Counted from the stretch's first letter, positions 1 through 8,165 are shown. The stretch is DNA of 64,000 nucleotides from TMED14 sp965657195 (GCA_965657195.1 CBFHNK010000001.1:20816-84815), one strand, 5' to 3'. Numbers and translations: made by a program. The notes: generated by a model from the letters alone, not told the origin.

Positions 1-757
1 GGGTGAAGACGCGGGAGTCCAAAGAGCAAAGGAAGTTGCCTTCGCGGGCTTCGATTCGAAGTTCAAGTACGCCATCGTTGGGAATAACGAGCGGACGCAC
101 CGTTAAATTGTGTGGTGCGATCGGCGTAATAATGAAGTTCGGCGATTGCGGCATCAAAATGGGTCCGCCGCAGCTCAAGTTGTAGCCCGTCGAGCCCGTC
201 GGAGTGCTGATGAGCAGTCCGTCCGCCCAGTAGGTGTTGAGAAACTGCCCGTCGAGGTGCACGTGGACCGAGATCATGCTGGTCGTGCCCTTGCGGCTCA
301 CGGCGATTTCGTTGAGGGCGAAGTTGGGGTCGAGCAGCTCGGGTCCGTCGGTCGAGGCCTGCAGGGTGAAGCGCTCTTCGATGCGGTAGGCGCCCTGCAA
401 AATGCGCTTGAGGGCGGTCGGGGCCTCATCTCGGGTGATGTTGGCCAAAAATCCTAGTCGTCCGGTGTTGAGTCCGATGAGCGGAATTCCGCTGCGCCCC
501 ACCTGCGAGGTAGCGTCGAGTAAGGTTCCGTCGCCGCCAATCACAAGCAAAAAGTCCGGGTTAAGCGCTTGAAGCGTTTCGGCGGAAGTATATTCGGGCA
601 GGTCAAGTCCGAGGTTCCAGCTCTCGTTGAGGCGGTGCTGAAAGCCGCGGTAGATAGTGATGTCACAGCCTTCTTCGCGAAGCGAGGCCAAGGTTCGCTC
701 GACAAAGGGCTGGGCTTCGTCGGGCACGCGTTTTCCGTAGATCGCAATGCGGGCCAT
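1..757 (-). CDS. nadK: NAD kinase, 3' end cut by window edge
   Basis: ATP-dependent NAD kinase, which makes NADP in the cytosol. The reading frame runs from an ATG at 757 off the left edge with no stop, so the C-terminus is missing. Visible family motifs are GGDGTLLD (residues 74-81), the phosphate/metal loop of diacylglycerol-kinase-like folds, NTGRLGF (97-103), and further on the TPTGSTGYN loop and the SVHVHLDG strand. It starts 3 nt after the CBS gene's stop codon on the same strand, so the two are probably co-transcribed. The order pdxJ / CBS protein / NAD kinase is a known Bacteroidota arrangement and supports the call. Nothing looks broken in the visible part. Confidence 0.95.
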   Translation of the reverse strand, partial: MARIAIYGKRVPDEAQPFVERTLASLREEGCDITIYRGFQHRLNESWNLGLDLPEYTSAETLQALNPDFLLVIGGDGTLLDATSQVGRSGIPLIGLNTGRLGFLANITRDEAPTALKRILQGAYRIEERFTLQASTDGPELLDPNFALNEIAVSRKGTTSMISVHVHLDGQFLNTYWADGLLISTPTGSTGYNLSCGGPILMPQSPNFIITPIAPHNLTVRPLVIPNDGVLELRIEAREGNFLCSLDSRVFT

Positions 758-760
758 GGC

Positions 761-1324
761 TTAGAGGTTGAGGTAGTGAATGAGGTGGTCCAAGTTGTCT
801 TGGGCGTCGTCGTGGCGGCGGCCCGGGGGGTAGGCTCCGAGCACCGTAGCGCCAAGGCGTTCAAGGGTTTCCACGGCTGCCGTGGGGTCGGGCTGGTCGA
901 GTCGGATCCAGGTTCCGAACTGGGCCGCGGTCGCGTCGTAGTCGGTGGCGAGGGCGACTACGCGGTAGCCTTCTTCTTCGAGGGCTTGGATCCATTGGCC
1001 GCTGACGGTGTGTGGGCCGCGGAGCCAGACGCTGCTGCCCGGGAGCTCAAAGCACCACTGTGCGCCCATCCACTGCGAGAGGCTGGCGGAACTGAGTCCG
1101 CCAAGTAGCTGCATGTCTTGGTCGACCACCGCCAAGGAGTCGGTGTGCAGCTCGGCCATCAAGTTGAGGGCGTCCACGGGGTGCTGGCCCGAGTAAAAGG
1201 GACGCAGCTCAGAGACGCTTCCGTCGGTTGACGCCATACCGGTGTAGCGTCCGGTCGCATCCGAAACAGGCCAAAGGGCTTGCCCCTCGGGGCGTTCAGT
1301 GGTCAAAAGGTCGTCCCAAAACAT
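761..1324 (-). CDS. CBS-domain protein
   Basis: A 187-residue cytosolic protein. The N-terminal half (about residues 15-75) has the look of one CBS module, with a segment ending in DSLAVVDQDMQLLGGLSSASL. The C-terminal half has the spacing of a second regulatory segment but is poorly conserved. Its place between pdxJ and nadK matches the CBS protein that usually sits there in Bacteroidota, and this context carries much of the call. CBS pairs usually bind adenine nucleotides; a sensing role for NAD(P) or PLP supply is inference only. The start is set by an ATG 4 nt downstream of a -7 element (TACGTTTG) at 1329-1336. Confidence 0.7.
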   Translation of the reverse strand: MFWDDLLTTERPEGQALWPVSDATGRYTGMASTDGSVSELRPFYSGQHPVDALNLMAELHTDSLAVVDQDMQLLGGLSSASLSQWMGAQWCFELPGSSVWLRGPHTVSGQWIQALEEEGYRVVALATDYDATAAQFGTWIRLDQPDPTAAVETLERLGATVLGAYPPGRRHDDAQDNLDHLIHYLNL

Positions 1325-1328
1325 AGGT

Positions 1329-1336
1329 CAAACGTA
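1329..1336 (-). promoter_or_regulatory. -7 promoter element of CBS-nadK operon
   Basis: Read on the minus strand this is TACGTTTG, an exact match to the Bacteroidota -7 consensus TAnnTTTG. It lies 4 nt from the ATG at 1324, so the transcript is probably leaderless or nearly so. Confidence 0.6.
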
Positions 1337-1393
1337 AGTACGAATTTCTAAACGGCTGCGCGACCTTTGGCAAACGGTTTAAAACTTTGGAGT

Positions 1394-2191
1394 ATGGCAA
1401 CCCTTCGCCCCGCCCGCTTGTCGGTCAATATTAATAAAATCGCGACGCTGCGCAACAGCCGCGGGGGGCAGATTCCGGATGTGCTCATGGCCGCCCGTCG
1501 CGCGCAAGAGTTTGGTGCCGAGGGGATTACGGTGCATCCGCGCCCCGACGAACGCCACATTCGCTACGCCGATGCGCGCGCACTTCGCAGCGTGGTGCAC
1601 ACTGAATACAATATTGAGGGCTACCCGAGCCGTGATTTTATTGATTTAGTGCTCGAATGTGCGCCCGAACAGGTGACACTCGTGCCAGATGGCCCGGATG
1701 TGCTGACGTCCAACGCAGGTTGGGACACGCTCGCGCATGCCGAAATGCTTCGCGAGGTGGTTGCCGAGTTTCGCGCGGCCGGAATCCGCACGTCCCTTTT
1801 TATCGAGTGCGACGCCACTTTGATTGAGGGTGCGCGCGCCGTGGGAGCGGACCGAATCGAGCTCTACACCGAGGCCTACGCCAAGGGCTACGATGCGGCC
1901 CTTGCGCTGCGCGCCGAGGGCGATTCCGCCGGTTTTGAGCGGCTTCGCGCTGCTGTGGTGGCACCGTATGCGGAATCTGCAGCATTTGCCGCGTCGCTCG
2001 GCCTGGGCGTGAACGCGGGCCACGACCTCAGTGCCGAGAACCTCGCCTTTTTTGCCGCATCACTGCCCCAGCTCGACGAGGTGTCGATTGGTCACGCCTT
2101 GATCGCTGACGCGCTCTATCTTGGGCTTGAAAACACCATCCAACGCTACCGCTACCAGCTCGAGTTGGGTGCGCAGGGCAAGGGATTTTAA
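1394..2191 (+). CDS. pdxJ: Pyridoxine 5'-phosphate synthase
   Basis: PdxJ condenses 3-amino-2-oxopropyl phosphate with deoxyxylulose 5-phosphate to give pyridoxine 5'-phosphate, the last ring-forming step of the DXP-dependent vitamin B6 route. The 265-residue product has the family N-terminus LSVNINKIATLRN, the phosphate/active-site segment HPRPDERHI, LVPDGPDV, and the late GVNAGHDL loop with its histidine. Family length is about 240-265. I chose the ATG at 1394 over an upstream TTG at 1367 because the family starts right before LSVNINK and an ACTTTG box lies just upstream. It is divergent from the CBS/nadK genes and 15 nt upstream of the hydrolase. Confidence 0.96.
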   Translation: MATLRPARLSVNINKIATLRNSRGGQIPDVLMAARRAQEFGAEGITVHPRPDERHIRYADARALRSVVHTEYNIEGYPSRDFIDLVLECAPEQVTLVPDGPDVLTSNAGWDTLAHAEMLREVVAEFRAAGIRTSLFIECDATLIEGARAVGADRIELYTEAYAKGYDAALALRAEGDSAGFERLRAAVVAPYAESAAFAASLGLGVNAGHDLSAENLAFFAASLPQLDEVSIGHALIADALYLGLENTIQRYRYQLELGAQGKGF

Positions 2192-2206
2192 ACGATTAAA
2201 GCAGTT

Positions 2207-2983
2207 ATGTCGGTAGTTCTTGAAGGAAAAATTGTCGGAACCGGCCGTCCGCTCATCGTCCTGCACGGCTTTCTCGGAATGGGCGACAACTGGGCCACGC
2301 ACGCCCGGTCGTGGGCGGAACTCGGGTTCGAGGTGCACCTCGTCGACCAGCGAAACCATGGCCGTTCTCCCCACACCGCCAGCCACAGCTACGCTGAAAT
2401 GGTCGAAGACGCGGTAGCCTACGCCGAAGCCCACTTTGGTCACGGCCCCGTGGCCTGGCTCGGCCATTCCATGGGCGGAAAAGTGGTCATGGAGCTCGCC
2501 GCCCGCTACCCCAGCTGGGTCGAGCGCATGGTGGTCGTCGACATCGCGCCCCGCGCCTACCCTCCGCACCACCAGTTCATTCTCGACGCGATGCGCCGCC
2601 TCAATTTGGCGGAACTTGGTTCGCGCACCGAGGCCGATCGCGCCCTTGAAGCGGACCTTCCCGATTGGGGAATCCGCCAGTTCCTCCTCAAAAACCTCGA
2701 GTGGAACGACGAAAAGCAGCTCGCCTGGAAGTGCAACCTTCCCGTGCTCGAAGCCAGCATGGACCGCATCGGAAAGCCCCTCGGCCCGCTCGACCAGTTT
2801 GTCGGAGCCGTTCTTTTTGTGCGCGGACTCGCCAGTAACTACATCCGCGACGAAGACTGGGAGGGCATCCTACAGCACTTTCCTTCAGCTCAGCTCGAAA
2901 GCATCGCCGGCGCCGGCCACTGGGTGCACGCTGAACAGCCCAAGGCGTTTCAGGAGGCGGTTAATTTGTTTTTGGTCGGCTAG
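2207..2983 (+). CDS. Alpha/beta-fold hydrolase (esterase YbfF-like)
   Basis: A 258-residue cytosolic alpha/beta hydrolase. The oxyanion region is LIVLHGFLG (about 16-24), the nucleophile elbow is GHSMGG (serine near residue 87), and the catalytic histidine lies in GAGHWVHAEQP near the C-terminus. VDQRNHGRS is typical of the YbfF/ABHD11 branch that hydrolyses short acyl esters or thioesters. It follows pdxJ by 15 nt on the same strand, and this pairing is common in Bacteroidota, but no link to B6 metabolism is established. The physiological substrate cannot be read from the sequence. Confidence 0.85.
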   Translation: MSVVLEGKIVGTGRPLIVLHGFLGMGDNWATHARSWAELGFEVHLVDQRNHGRSPHTASHSYAEMVEDAVAYAEAHFGHGPVAWLGHSMGGKVVMELAARYPSWVERMVVVDIAPRAYPPHHQFILDAMRRLNLAELGSRTEADRALEADLPDWGIRQFLLKNLEWNDEKQLAWKCNLPVLEASMDRIGKPLGPLDQFVGAVLFVRGLASNYIRDEDWEGILQHFPSAQLESIAGAGHWVHAEQPKAFQEAVNLFLVG

Positions 2984-3068
2984 CTCGTTAGCAAGGTTGG
3001 CTCGTTGGCGAGGTTGGCTCGTTGGCAAGGTTGGCTCGTTGGCAAGGTTGGCTCGTTGGCAAGGTTGG
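2984..3068 (+). repeat. Five tandem 17-bp units after the hydrolase gene
   Basis: Five consecutive copies of CTCGTTGGCAAGGTTGG (first copy GTTAGC, second GGCGAG) begin directly after the stop codon at 2983. There are no unique spacers, so this is not a CRISPR array. Inverted copies lie at 3278-3330. Confidence 0.9.
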
Positions 3069-3277
3069 CTCGCAAGCAACTGGTAACTAGTCACTTGTTG
3101 CGGCAACGCCGCAAAGCGCCGCTGAGCATTCGGTTATAACCGGATTTTACTTTTTTTCTTAATGCGCGAAATGGATATACATCAGTAAATCAGCTCATTG
3201 ATGAAAATATCCGTTTAGTGAATTCAGCTGCGCATCAGCTCTAGCCGCGCAGCGGCCCTAGCGCGAAGCGCAAAAGG
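3069..3277. repeat. Intergenic hairpin cluster with 3-nt loops
   Basis: No gene is seen here. The stretch holds short perfect hairpins: GCGGC-AAC-GCCGC at 3100-3112, CCGC-GCA-GCGG at 3245-3255, GCGC-GAA-GCGC at 3261-3271, and a 12-bp palindrome CGGTTATAACCG at 3131-3142. The centre (3150-3235) is AT-rich and featureless. It separates convergent transcription units. Confidence 0.75.
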
Positions 3278-3330
3278 CCAACGAGCTAATCTCAGCTAAC
3301 CTTGCCAACGAGCCAATCTTGCTCACCTCG
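3278..3330 (-). repeat. Inverted degenerate copies of the 17-bp repeat
   Basis: Read on the minus strand this contains GGCTCGTTGGCAAGGTTAGC and a second, diverged unit. With 2984-3068 it frames the hairpin cluster as a large inverted repeat. Confidence 0.75.
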
Positions 3331-3768
3331 CTAAAACGCCGGGTTCAGTTCCAGCCTTTGCAGGGCGCCTGGGTGGGTGAAGCGTTGGGCGCTGAGGTCG
3401 GGTTCGCTAAAGCGGTTCCGGGCGTTGTTGCTGAAGGCGTAGGGCTCGGTGGGGTTGGTGAAGACGCCGCGGTCGAGCTTGCGGTTGCCGTTGGTGTCGA
3501 AGTAGGCGGCGATGATGTAGGTTCCGGCGGGGCGGTCGCCAAGTTTGAGCACTTGGGGGTTGCTGGTGGCGGGAATTACGAGTTCTTCAATGGGGGTTCC
3601 GTCGGCGCGGCGCAGCGAGATGAGCCAGGCGGAATGTTTCGAGCGCTTCGACCACTCAGAGGCTTCGACGCGGCATTCAATGGATAGGGGGCTGGGAACG
3701 CGAGGTTCCGCGGGCGAAAAGCTCCAAAAAAATGCGAAGAGAATTAGGCTGAACAGCCTGGCCGCCAT
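3331..3768 (-). CDS. DUF2141 secreted protein
   Basis: A 145-residue exported protein with an N-terminal signal segment (MAARLFSLILFAFFWSF). The rest matches the DUF2141 pattern: an AYFDTNGNRKLD strand-loop followed by NPTEPYAFSNNAR and a closing FSEPDLSAQRF. DUF2141 proteins are small beta-sandwich exported proteins of unknown function, common in Bacteroidota and proteobacteria. It starts 4 nt after the CHU_C gene's stop and appears to end an operon that includes the AsmA-like gene. Confidence 0.8.
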   Translation of the reverse strand: MAARLFSLILFAFFWSFSPAEPRVPSPLSIECRVEASEWSKRSKHSAWLISLRRADGTPIEELVIPATSNPQVLKLGDRPAGTYIIAAYFDTNGNRKLDRGVFTNPTEPYAFSNNARNRFSEPDLSAQRFTHPGALQRLELNPAF

Positions 3769-3772
3769 GGGA

Positions 3773-4150
3773 TTAGCGGATGAGGACCACCGAACCTTGC
3801 TCAGAAAGGCGAACTTGGTTGGTACCGTCGGGATCGATGTAGGTCGCGTTCAGCTGCCAGAGGTAGGTGCCCTCTTTCATGGCGCGGCCGTTGTAGTTGC
3901 CGTCCCAGCGGTCGCGTGGGTCGGTGCACTCGTACACGAGGCGGCCGTAGCGGTCAAACACTCGAAGGCCGTAGGTGACCATTTCGCAGGCCTCTGAAAC
4001 CACCACGCCAAAGAAGTCGTTGGTGTTGTCGCGGTTGGGCGTGAAGGCATTGGGAGCAAAAACTCCGCACACCTCAGAAGGCGTAGGAAGCGTTTGGCCC
4101 ATGACAGGAGCGGCAAGAGCGAACAGAAGGGCAACGATGATTCGGCGCAT
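3773..4150 (-). CDS. Small stand-alone CHU_C / T9SS type B domain protein
   Basis: A 125-residue protein with a signal peptide (MRRIIVALLFALAAPVMG) directly followed by a gliding-motility-associated C-terminal domain. Visible signature pieces are PNAFTPNRDNTNDFFGV, VFDRYGRLVYE, WDGNYNGR and the terminal GSVVLIR. This domain normally closes very large type IX secretion substrates as a sorting signal; here it is nearly the whole protein. I used the ATG at 4150 because it gives a clean signal peptide. Two cysteines (SEVCG and EACEM) could pair. It may be a structural adhesin unit or the remnant of a larger cell-surface protein. Confidence 0.8.
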   Translation of the reverse strand: MRRIIVALLFALAAPVMGQTLPTPSEVCGVFAPNAFTPNRDNTNDFFGVVVSEACEMVTYGLRVFDRYGRLVYECTDPRDRWDGNYNGRAMKEGTYLWQLNATYIDPDGTNQVRLSEQGSVVLIR

Positions 4151-4177
4151 AATTAGAAGCAAATATAGACGGAATTT

Positions 4178-6706
4178 TTACCCGCCACCGCCCCGGCGGC
4201 GAAGTCGGGGGAATTGGGTGCGCGAACGATCCGGCTCGTTGATCGAACGGCTGGTGTCGGCCTCGGAATCGTCCCACTCGAACTGGTACTTCTTTTCGGG
4301 GGCAACGATCTGGTATTCTGCGGGTTTCACCGCGTTTTTAATCTCGGATGCCTGCTTGTTCCAGTCCTGGGTTACTGAGGTTTTGACGTCCTGTTTGAGG
4401 GCCTGACCGTCGAGCTTGATGCTCAGCTTGTCGATGGGGCCGGTGGCGCGAATGGGAACCCATACGGGGCCGCGGGTCGACTCTTCGGTGATGTAGGCGT
4501 CGAGGTCTCGGCTCCGCTTGGGTTTTTTGCCTCCGAGGAGTTCGCGGAGCTGCAGTTGGAATCGGTAGTCGACGACTTGGTCAAATCCGTGGGTTCCGGC
4601 CACCTTCAGCTGTAAGGCGTTGTTTTCGAGTAGCATTTCGGGAATCAGGACCCGCTGCTGGGAGATGTAAATGGTGTTGCGCACCGGGGCAAAGCGCACG
4701 TCTTTGAGGTCCTCGACTTCGGCGAATCGAGCGAGCTGCTGCAGGGCGCTGACGTCGCGAAGGCGTCCGCCCTCGAGGTTGAACTGGATTTCGGCGATGA
4801 GGCTGGACGGAACCCAGTTGTAGTTCGCGTCAAAGTCCAGCTGGATGGTGGCGGTAGCATCGAGCACGCCGTCGACGTTGGACGCGGTGATGCTGGTCTG
4901 GTTGAAGTTGTTGACTTCGCGAAGCAGGGTGCTCAGGCGCACCCGCGCAAACTGAAGCTGGGTGCTGAGGTGGCCTCCGTCGGGCTGGGCTGCCATCCAG
5001 TCGCCACGGCCGCGGATTTGGCCTCCGCCGAGGTCAGCGGCGGTGTTTTGAAAGCTGAAGTTGAGGCCGCGCCCTACGATAAGGCTTTGTACGTTGCTGA
5101 GGTGCAGGTTGTCGTAGTGCACGCGACTGGCGTTGAGTTCGACGCGGTAGGGGTCGTTGAATTCGGGATCGTTGGGGTCGGCGGGTCCGGTCCAAAGTCC
5201 GTTCCATATCTCGGAATCAGACAGTTGGCCCACATTGAGTTGCTTGGCGGTGACGGCGAGGTCGTGCGCCATACCGAGGTCGTTGAGGGCGTTGCGGATG
5301 CGGCCTGAAATACTGGCATCGGACTGGCCGATAGCGATTTTAAGGTTGCGAAGCCCAAGGTCCTGGCCGAGCAGGTCGAGTTCGCCGCCTTGAACTTCGA
5401 GCGCCACGGAGTTGCCCTGGGGCCTCCAGCGGCCGGGACTGAGGGCGAGGGTTCCGGACCACATTCCGCCCCAAACACCTTGGATTCCGAGCTCTTCAAG
5501 GCTGGTGTAGTGCTGCGTGAAGCCGAGGGTTCCGTGCGCGGAGCCACTGGCTTCGTCCCACGTGGTGATGTCGATCCAGCGCAGGAATTCGGCGATGCTC
5601 ACCGTCACGTTGCCTGCAAACTCGAGGTCGGGGGCGTCGAGGTTGGCGAGGGTCAGGCGTCCAGCGACCTGGCTTTCAGTGCTTTGGGCGGACTTAATGT
5701 CGATGCTCAGTTCGGTGCTGGCGGCGCGTGCTTGGGCTCCGTTGTCGGCGTGGATTTGGGCAGAGATTCCGCTAAAGTCAAAGGCGCCCGAGGTGAGGCC
5801 GCCGTCGGTCCAGGTGGCGTCGGCGACCAGACGGCTTCCTTGCGTGGTGGTGACGGCCTTGGCCTTGAGGTTGACTGAGCCGGTCAGCTGAAGGGTTTCA
5901 GGGTCCGGAAGCAGGGCCGCCGGAATAAGCGCAATCACTTTGGCGACGTCGAGGTCGTCGGCCGCGAAGTTCCACTGGCCTTGGCCGTTGCGGAGTTCGC
6001 CACTCAGGTCGAGGGGCCAGCCGGCGACGTTGAGGGCTCCGCGCGGAACCGCAAACACACCGTCGCTTCCATTCATTTCGGCTCTGCCCTCGATGCGGAT
6101 CGGGCGGGCCGCGAGGTTCGGAACCCAAAGTTCCCAGTCCAGTTCGGCCGCAAAGGCATCCGCGTCGAGCGTGCCCCGTGCCCGGACGCGTTCCGCGATC
6201 AAAGTTTCCGACCACGGAGGGTTTCCGTAGCCGCTCAAGGTGATTTTGGTGTTCAAGACGGTGACGCCGTCGAGTTGGACGGCGGCGTTCGAGGTTTCGC
6301 TCGAGTCCTCCTTGAAGATCCCGTAGTTGTTGGTTCCGTCTTCGTTCCAGCGCAGTTTGAGGCGGCCGTCGCGAAGGGTAATGCGCTGCAAAATATAGGT
6401 TCCGCGAATAGCCTTAAACAGGTCAAACTGAGCGTAGACCGACTCGGCGTATGCGAGGCTGTCGGTCGGAATCTGAGGGTCCGGAACCAGCACCCGGTCG
6501 AAGCGCAGCGAGACGTCGGGGAACTGGCCCCAGAGGTCCACCTCAAGCCCCCCGATCTGAACCGGGCTGTTGAGGCGCTCGTTGACGGCGCCCAGCATTT
6601 GGGCTTTGAGCTCGTCCTGGTGGGTGTACACGTAGCCCGCCAATCCGCCTAGGGCCGCCGTCAGGACGGCCAAAACCCATAGGAGGATGCGGAAGGCTCG
6701 GTGCAT
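4178..6706 (-). CDS. AsmA-like family membrane protein
   Basis: An 842-residue protein anchored by one N-terminal membrane helix (about residues 5-27), followed by a long periplasmic beta-rich region of the AsmA/TamB-like type. Recognisable pieces are the N-terminal VNERLNSPVQIGGLEVDL with SLRFDRVLV, repeated RGRGDW-type strands, and a C-terminal AsmA_2-like region with LEGGRLRDVSALQQLARF. In other bacteria such bridge-like proteins carry phospholipids to the outer membrane; a similar role here is inference. The last residues are an unusual RRRGGGG tail. The ATG abuts the rluB stop codon with no gap, so translation is likely coupled. Confidence 0.82.
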   Translation of the reverse strand: MHRAFRILLWVLAVLTAALGGLAGYVYTHQDELKAQMLGAVNERLNSPVQIGGLEVDLWGQFPDVSLRFDRVLVPDPQIPTDSLAYAESVYAQFDLFKAIRGTYILQRITLRDGRLKLRWNEDGTNNYGIFKEDSSETSNAAVQLDGVTVLNTKITLSGYGNPPWSETLIAERVRARGTLDADAFAAELDWELWVPNLAARPIRIEGRAEMNGSDGVFAVPRGALNVAGWPLDLSGELRNGQGQWNFAADDLDVAKVIALIPAALLPDPETLQLTGSVNLKAKAVTTTQGSRLVADATWTDGGLTSGAFDFSGISAQIHADNGAQARAASTELSIDIKSAQSTESQVAGRLTLANLDAPDLEFAGNVTVSIAEFLRWIDITTWDEASGSAHGTLGFTQHYTSLEELGIQGVWGGMWSGTLALSPGRWRPQGNSVALEVQGGELDLLGQDLGLRNLKIAIGQSDASISGRIRNALNDLGMAHDLAVTAKQLNVGQLSDSEIWNGLWTGPADPNDPEFNDPYRVELNASRVHYDNLHLSNVQSLIVGRGLNFSFQNTAADLGGGQIRGRGDWMAAQPDGGHLSTQLQFARVRLSTLLREVNNFNQTSITASNVDGVLDATATIQLDFDANYNWVPSSLIAEIQFNLEGGRLRDVSALQQLARFAEVEDLKDVRFAPVRNTIYISQQRVLIPEMLLENNALQLKVAGTHGFDQVVDYRFQLQLRELLGGKKPKRSRDLDAYITEESTRGPVWVPIRATGPIDKLSIKLDGQALKQDVKTSVTQDWNKQASEIKNAVKPAEYQIVAPEKKYQFEWDDSEADTSRSINEPDRSRTQFPRLRRRGGGG

Positions 6707-8161
6707 TTACTGCAGGATTTTGAGGAAGGAGATTTCTTTCTCGTTCAGCAGTCGGTACTGGCCGCGCGAGAGGTTCTTCTTGGTGAGTCCTGCAAATACC
6801 GTGCGGTCCAGTTTGACGACCTCGTACCCGAGGGCTCCAAACATGCGGCGCACAATGCGGTTGCGGCCCACGTGGATTTCGACGCCTACTTCGAACGGAT
6901 TCTCGGGGTCGGGCATTTCGAGCTTGTCAACTGCTACGGGGCCGTCCTCGAGGTTGATTCCGCGCTTGAGTTTGTCTGCGTCGGCCGGACTAAACGGTTT
7001 GTCCAGGGTCACGTGGTAGATTTTGTGGGCTCCGTGGCTCGGATGCGTCAGCTTTTTGGCCATCGCTCCGTCGTTGGTGAGCAGCAGGACGCCCGTGGTT
7101 CCGCGGTCAAGGCGACCCACAGGGTAAATGCGCTCGCGGCAAGCTTTACTGACCAAATCCATCACCGTTTTGCGGGCGCGCTCGTCGTCGACGGTCGTGA
7201 TAAAGCCCTTAGGCTTGTTCAGCAGCACGTAGACTTTGCGCTCGCTCTTCAGGCGTTCACCGGCGTAGCGGACGTCGTCGCCCGGGCCCACTTTGTATCC
7301 CATTTCAGTGACCACTTGGCCGTTGATCGTGACCAGTCCCTGGGCAATGAGGTCGTCGGCCTCGCGGCGCGAGCAAATGCCGGCGTGGGCGAGGTAGCGG
7401 TTGAGGCGCATCGTGTCGCTGTCGGGCGCATACTCCTCGGCCGTCTTGAATTTCGGACGCCCTGTGGGCTGCTTGCGGAACCCTGTATTTGCGAATCCCG
7501 ACTTGCGCTCGCGGCCGTCGGTTCCGTACTTGGGGTGCACGCGGCCATCGCCACTAAAGTGCTTGGGGCCAAGGCCTTCCATGTTCCATGGTTCGTAGGG
7601 CTGTTGGCTGGGTTGGCCAGGCTGGCTCGTTGGCTCGTTGGTTTGTGGGCCCATTGGACGGCTCGGACGTGCACCGCGGCTGTCGTTGGCTCGGAATTCC
7701 TTTTTCGGACCAAAGGTTTTGAAGGCGCCTCCCGGTGTGCTGGGGCGCGCAGGACGGTCTCCTCGTGGCTCGTTCGCTCGTTGGCTCGTTGGCCGACCGG
7801 GACGGTCGCCGTAGGGGCGGTCAGCGCGTGGAGGGCGATCTCCGTAGGGGCGGTCAGCGCGTGGAGGGCGATCTCCGTAGGGGCGGTCAGCTCGGGGCGG
7901 ACGGTCTCCGAATGGGCGGTCACCGCGTGGCGGACGGTCGCCGAATGGGCGGTCAGCGCGGGGTGGACGGTCTCCAGAGGGACGGTCTTCGCGCGGAGCG
8001 CGGTCAAAACTTCGGTTGCTGGGGCGAGCGGATGCGCGTCGCGGAGCGTCACCAGACCCTTCAGAGTCAGGACGTTCACTTCGTGCGGCAGGCCGCTTCG
8101 CAGCGGGCTTGGGCTTGGGCGCACCTGGTGCGTCGCTGGGCCGTGGTTTGCGTGAATTCAC
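6707..8161 (-). CDS. RluB/RsuA-type pseudouridine synthase with long repetitive N-terminus
   Basis: A 484-residue protein. Residues from about 245 on form the enzyme: an S4 RNA-binding domain (RLNRYLAHAGICSRREAD) and a RsuA/RluB catalytic domain with the catalytic aspartate in YPVGRLDRGTTGVLLL, then RIVRRMFGALGYEV. It should convert a uridine in 23S or 16S rRNA to pseudouridine. The first 240 residues are a low-complexity basic tail with 11-residue RPPRADRPYGD-like repeats and inserted QRANEP segments. The GTG start at 8161 is chosen because a -7 promoter (TACCTTTG) ends 4 nt upstream; a TTG at 8185 would place the promoter inside the gene. Basic tails on this enzyme are common in Bacteroidota. 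Confidence 0.92.
   Translation of the reverse strand: MNSRKPRPSDAPGAPKPKPAAKRPAARSERPDSEGSGDAPRRASARPSNRSFDRAPREDRPSGDRPPRADRPFGDRPPRGDRPFGDRPPRADRPYGDRPPRADRPYGDRPPRADRPYGDRPGRPTSQRANEPRGDRPARPSTPGGAFKTFGPKKEFRANDSRGARPSRPMGPQTNEPTSQPGQPSQQPYEPWNMEGLGPKHFSGDGRVHPKYGTDGRERKSGFANTGFRKQPTGRPKFKTAEEYAPDSDTMRLNRYLAHAGICSRREADDLIAQGLVTINGQVVTEMGYKVGPGDDVRYAGERLKSERKVYVLLNKPKGFITTVDDERARKTVMDLVSKACRERIYPVGRLDRGTTGVLLLTNDGAMAKKLTHPSHGAHKIYHVTLDKPFSPADADKLKRGINLEDGPVAVDKLEMPDPENPFEVGVEIHVGRNRIVRRMFGALGYEVVKLDRTVFAGLTKKNLSRGQYRLLNEKEISFLKILQ
7811..7980 (-). repeat. 33-bp tandem repeats inside the rluB-type gene
   Basis: About five units of 33 bp, encoding an 11-residue RPPRADRP(Y/F)GD module. The first units are nearly identical at the DNA level, later ones diverge. 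Slippage could change the tail length between strains. Confidence 0.85.
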
Positions 8162-8165
8162 GATG

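Noticed and set aside
1367..1393. TTG start of pdxJ adding nine residues
   Set aside because: The family start lies just before LSVNINK and the ATG at 1394 fits it.
2984..3068. Possible CRISPR array
   Set aside because: The units are contiguous 17-mers without spacers and there are no cas genes.
7811..7980. Possible CRISPR-like repeat
   Set aside because: A 33-bp in-frame protein-coding minisatellite with no spacers.
6701..8155. 484-residue plus-strand ORF opposite the rluB-type gene
   Set aside because: Repeats of the RPPRADRP tail read backwards give a long open frame; no start context.
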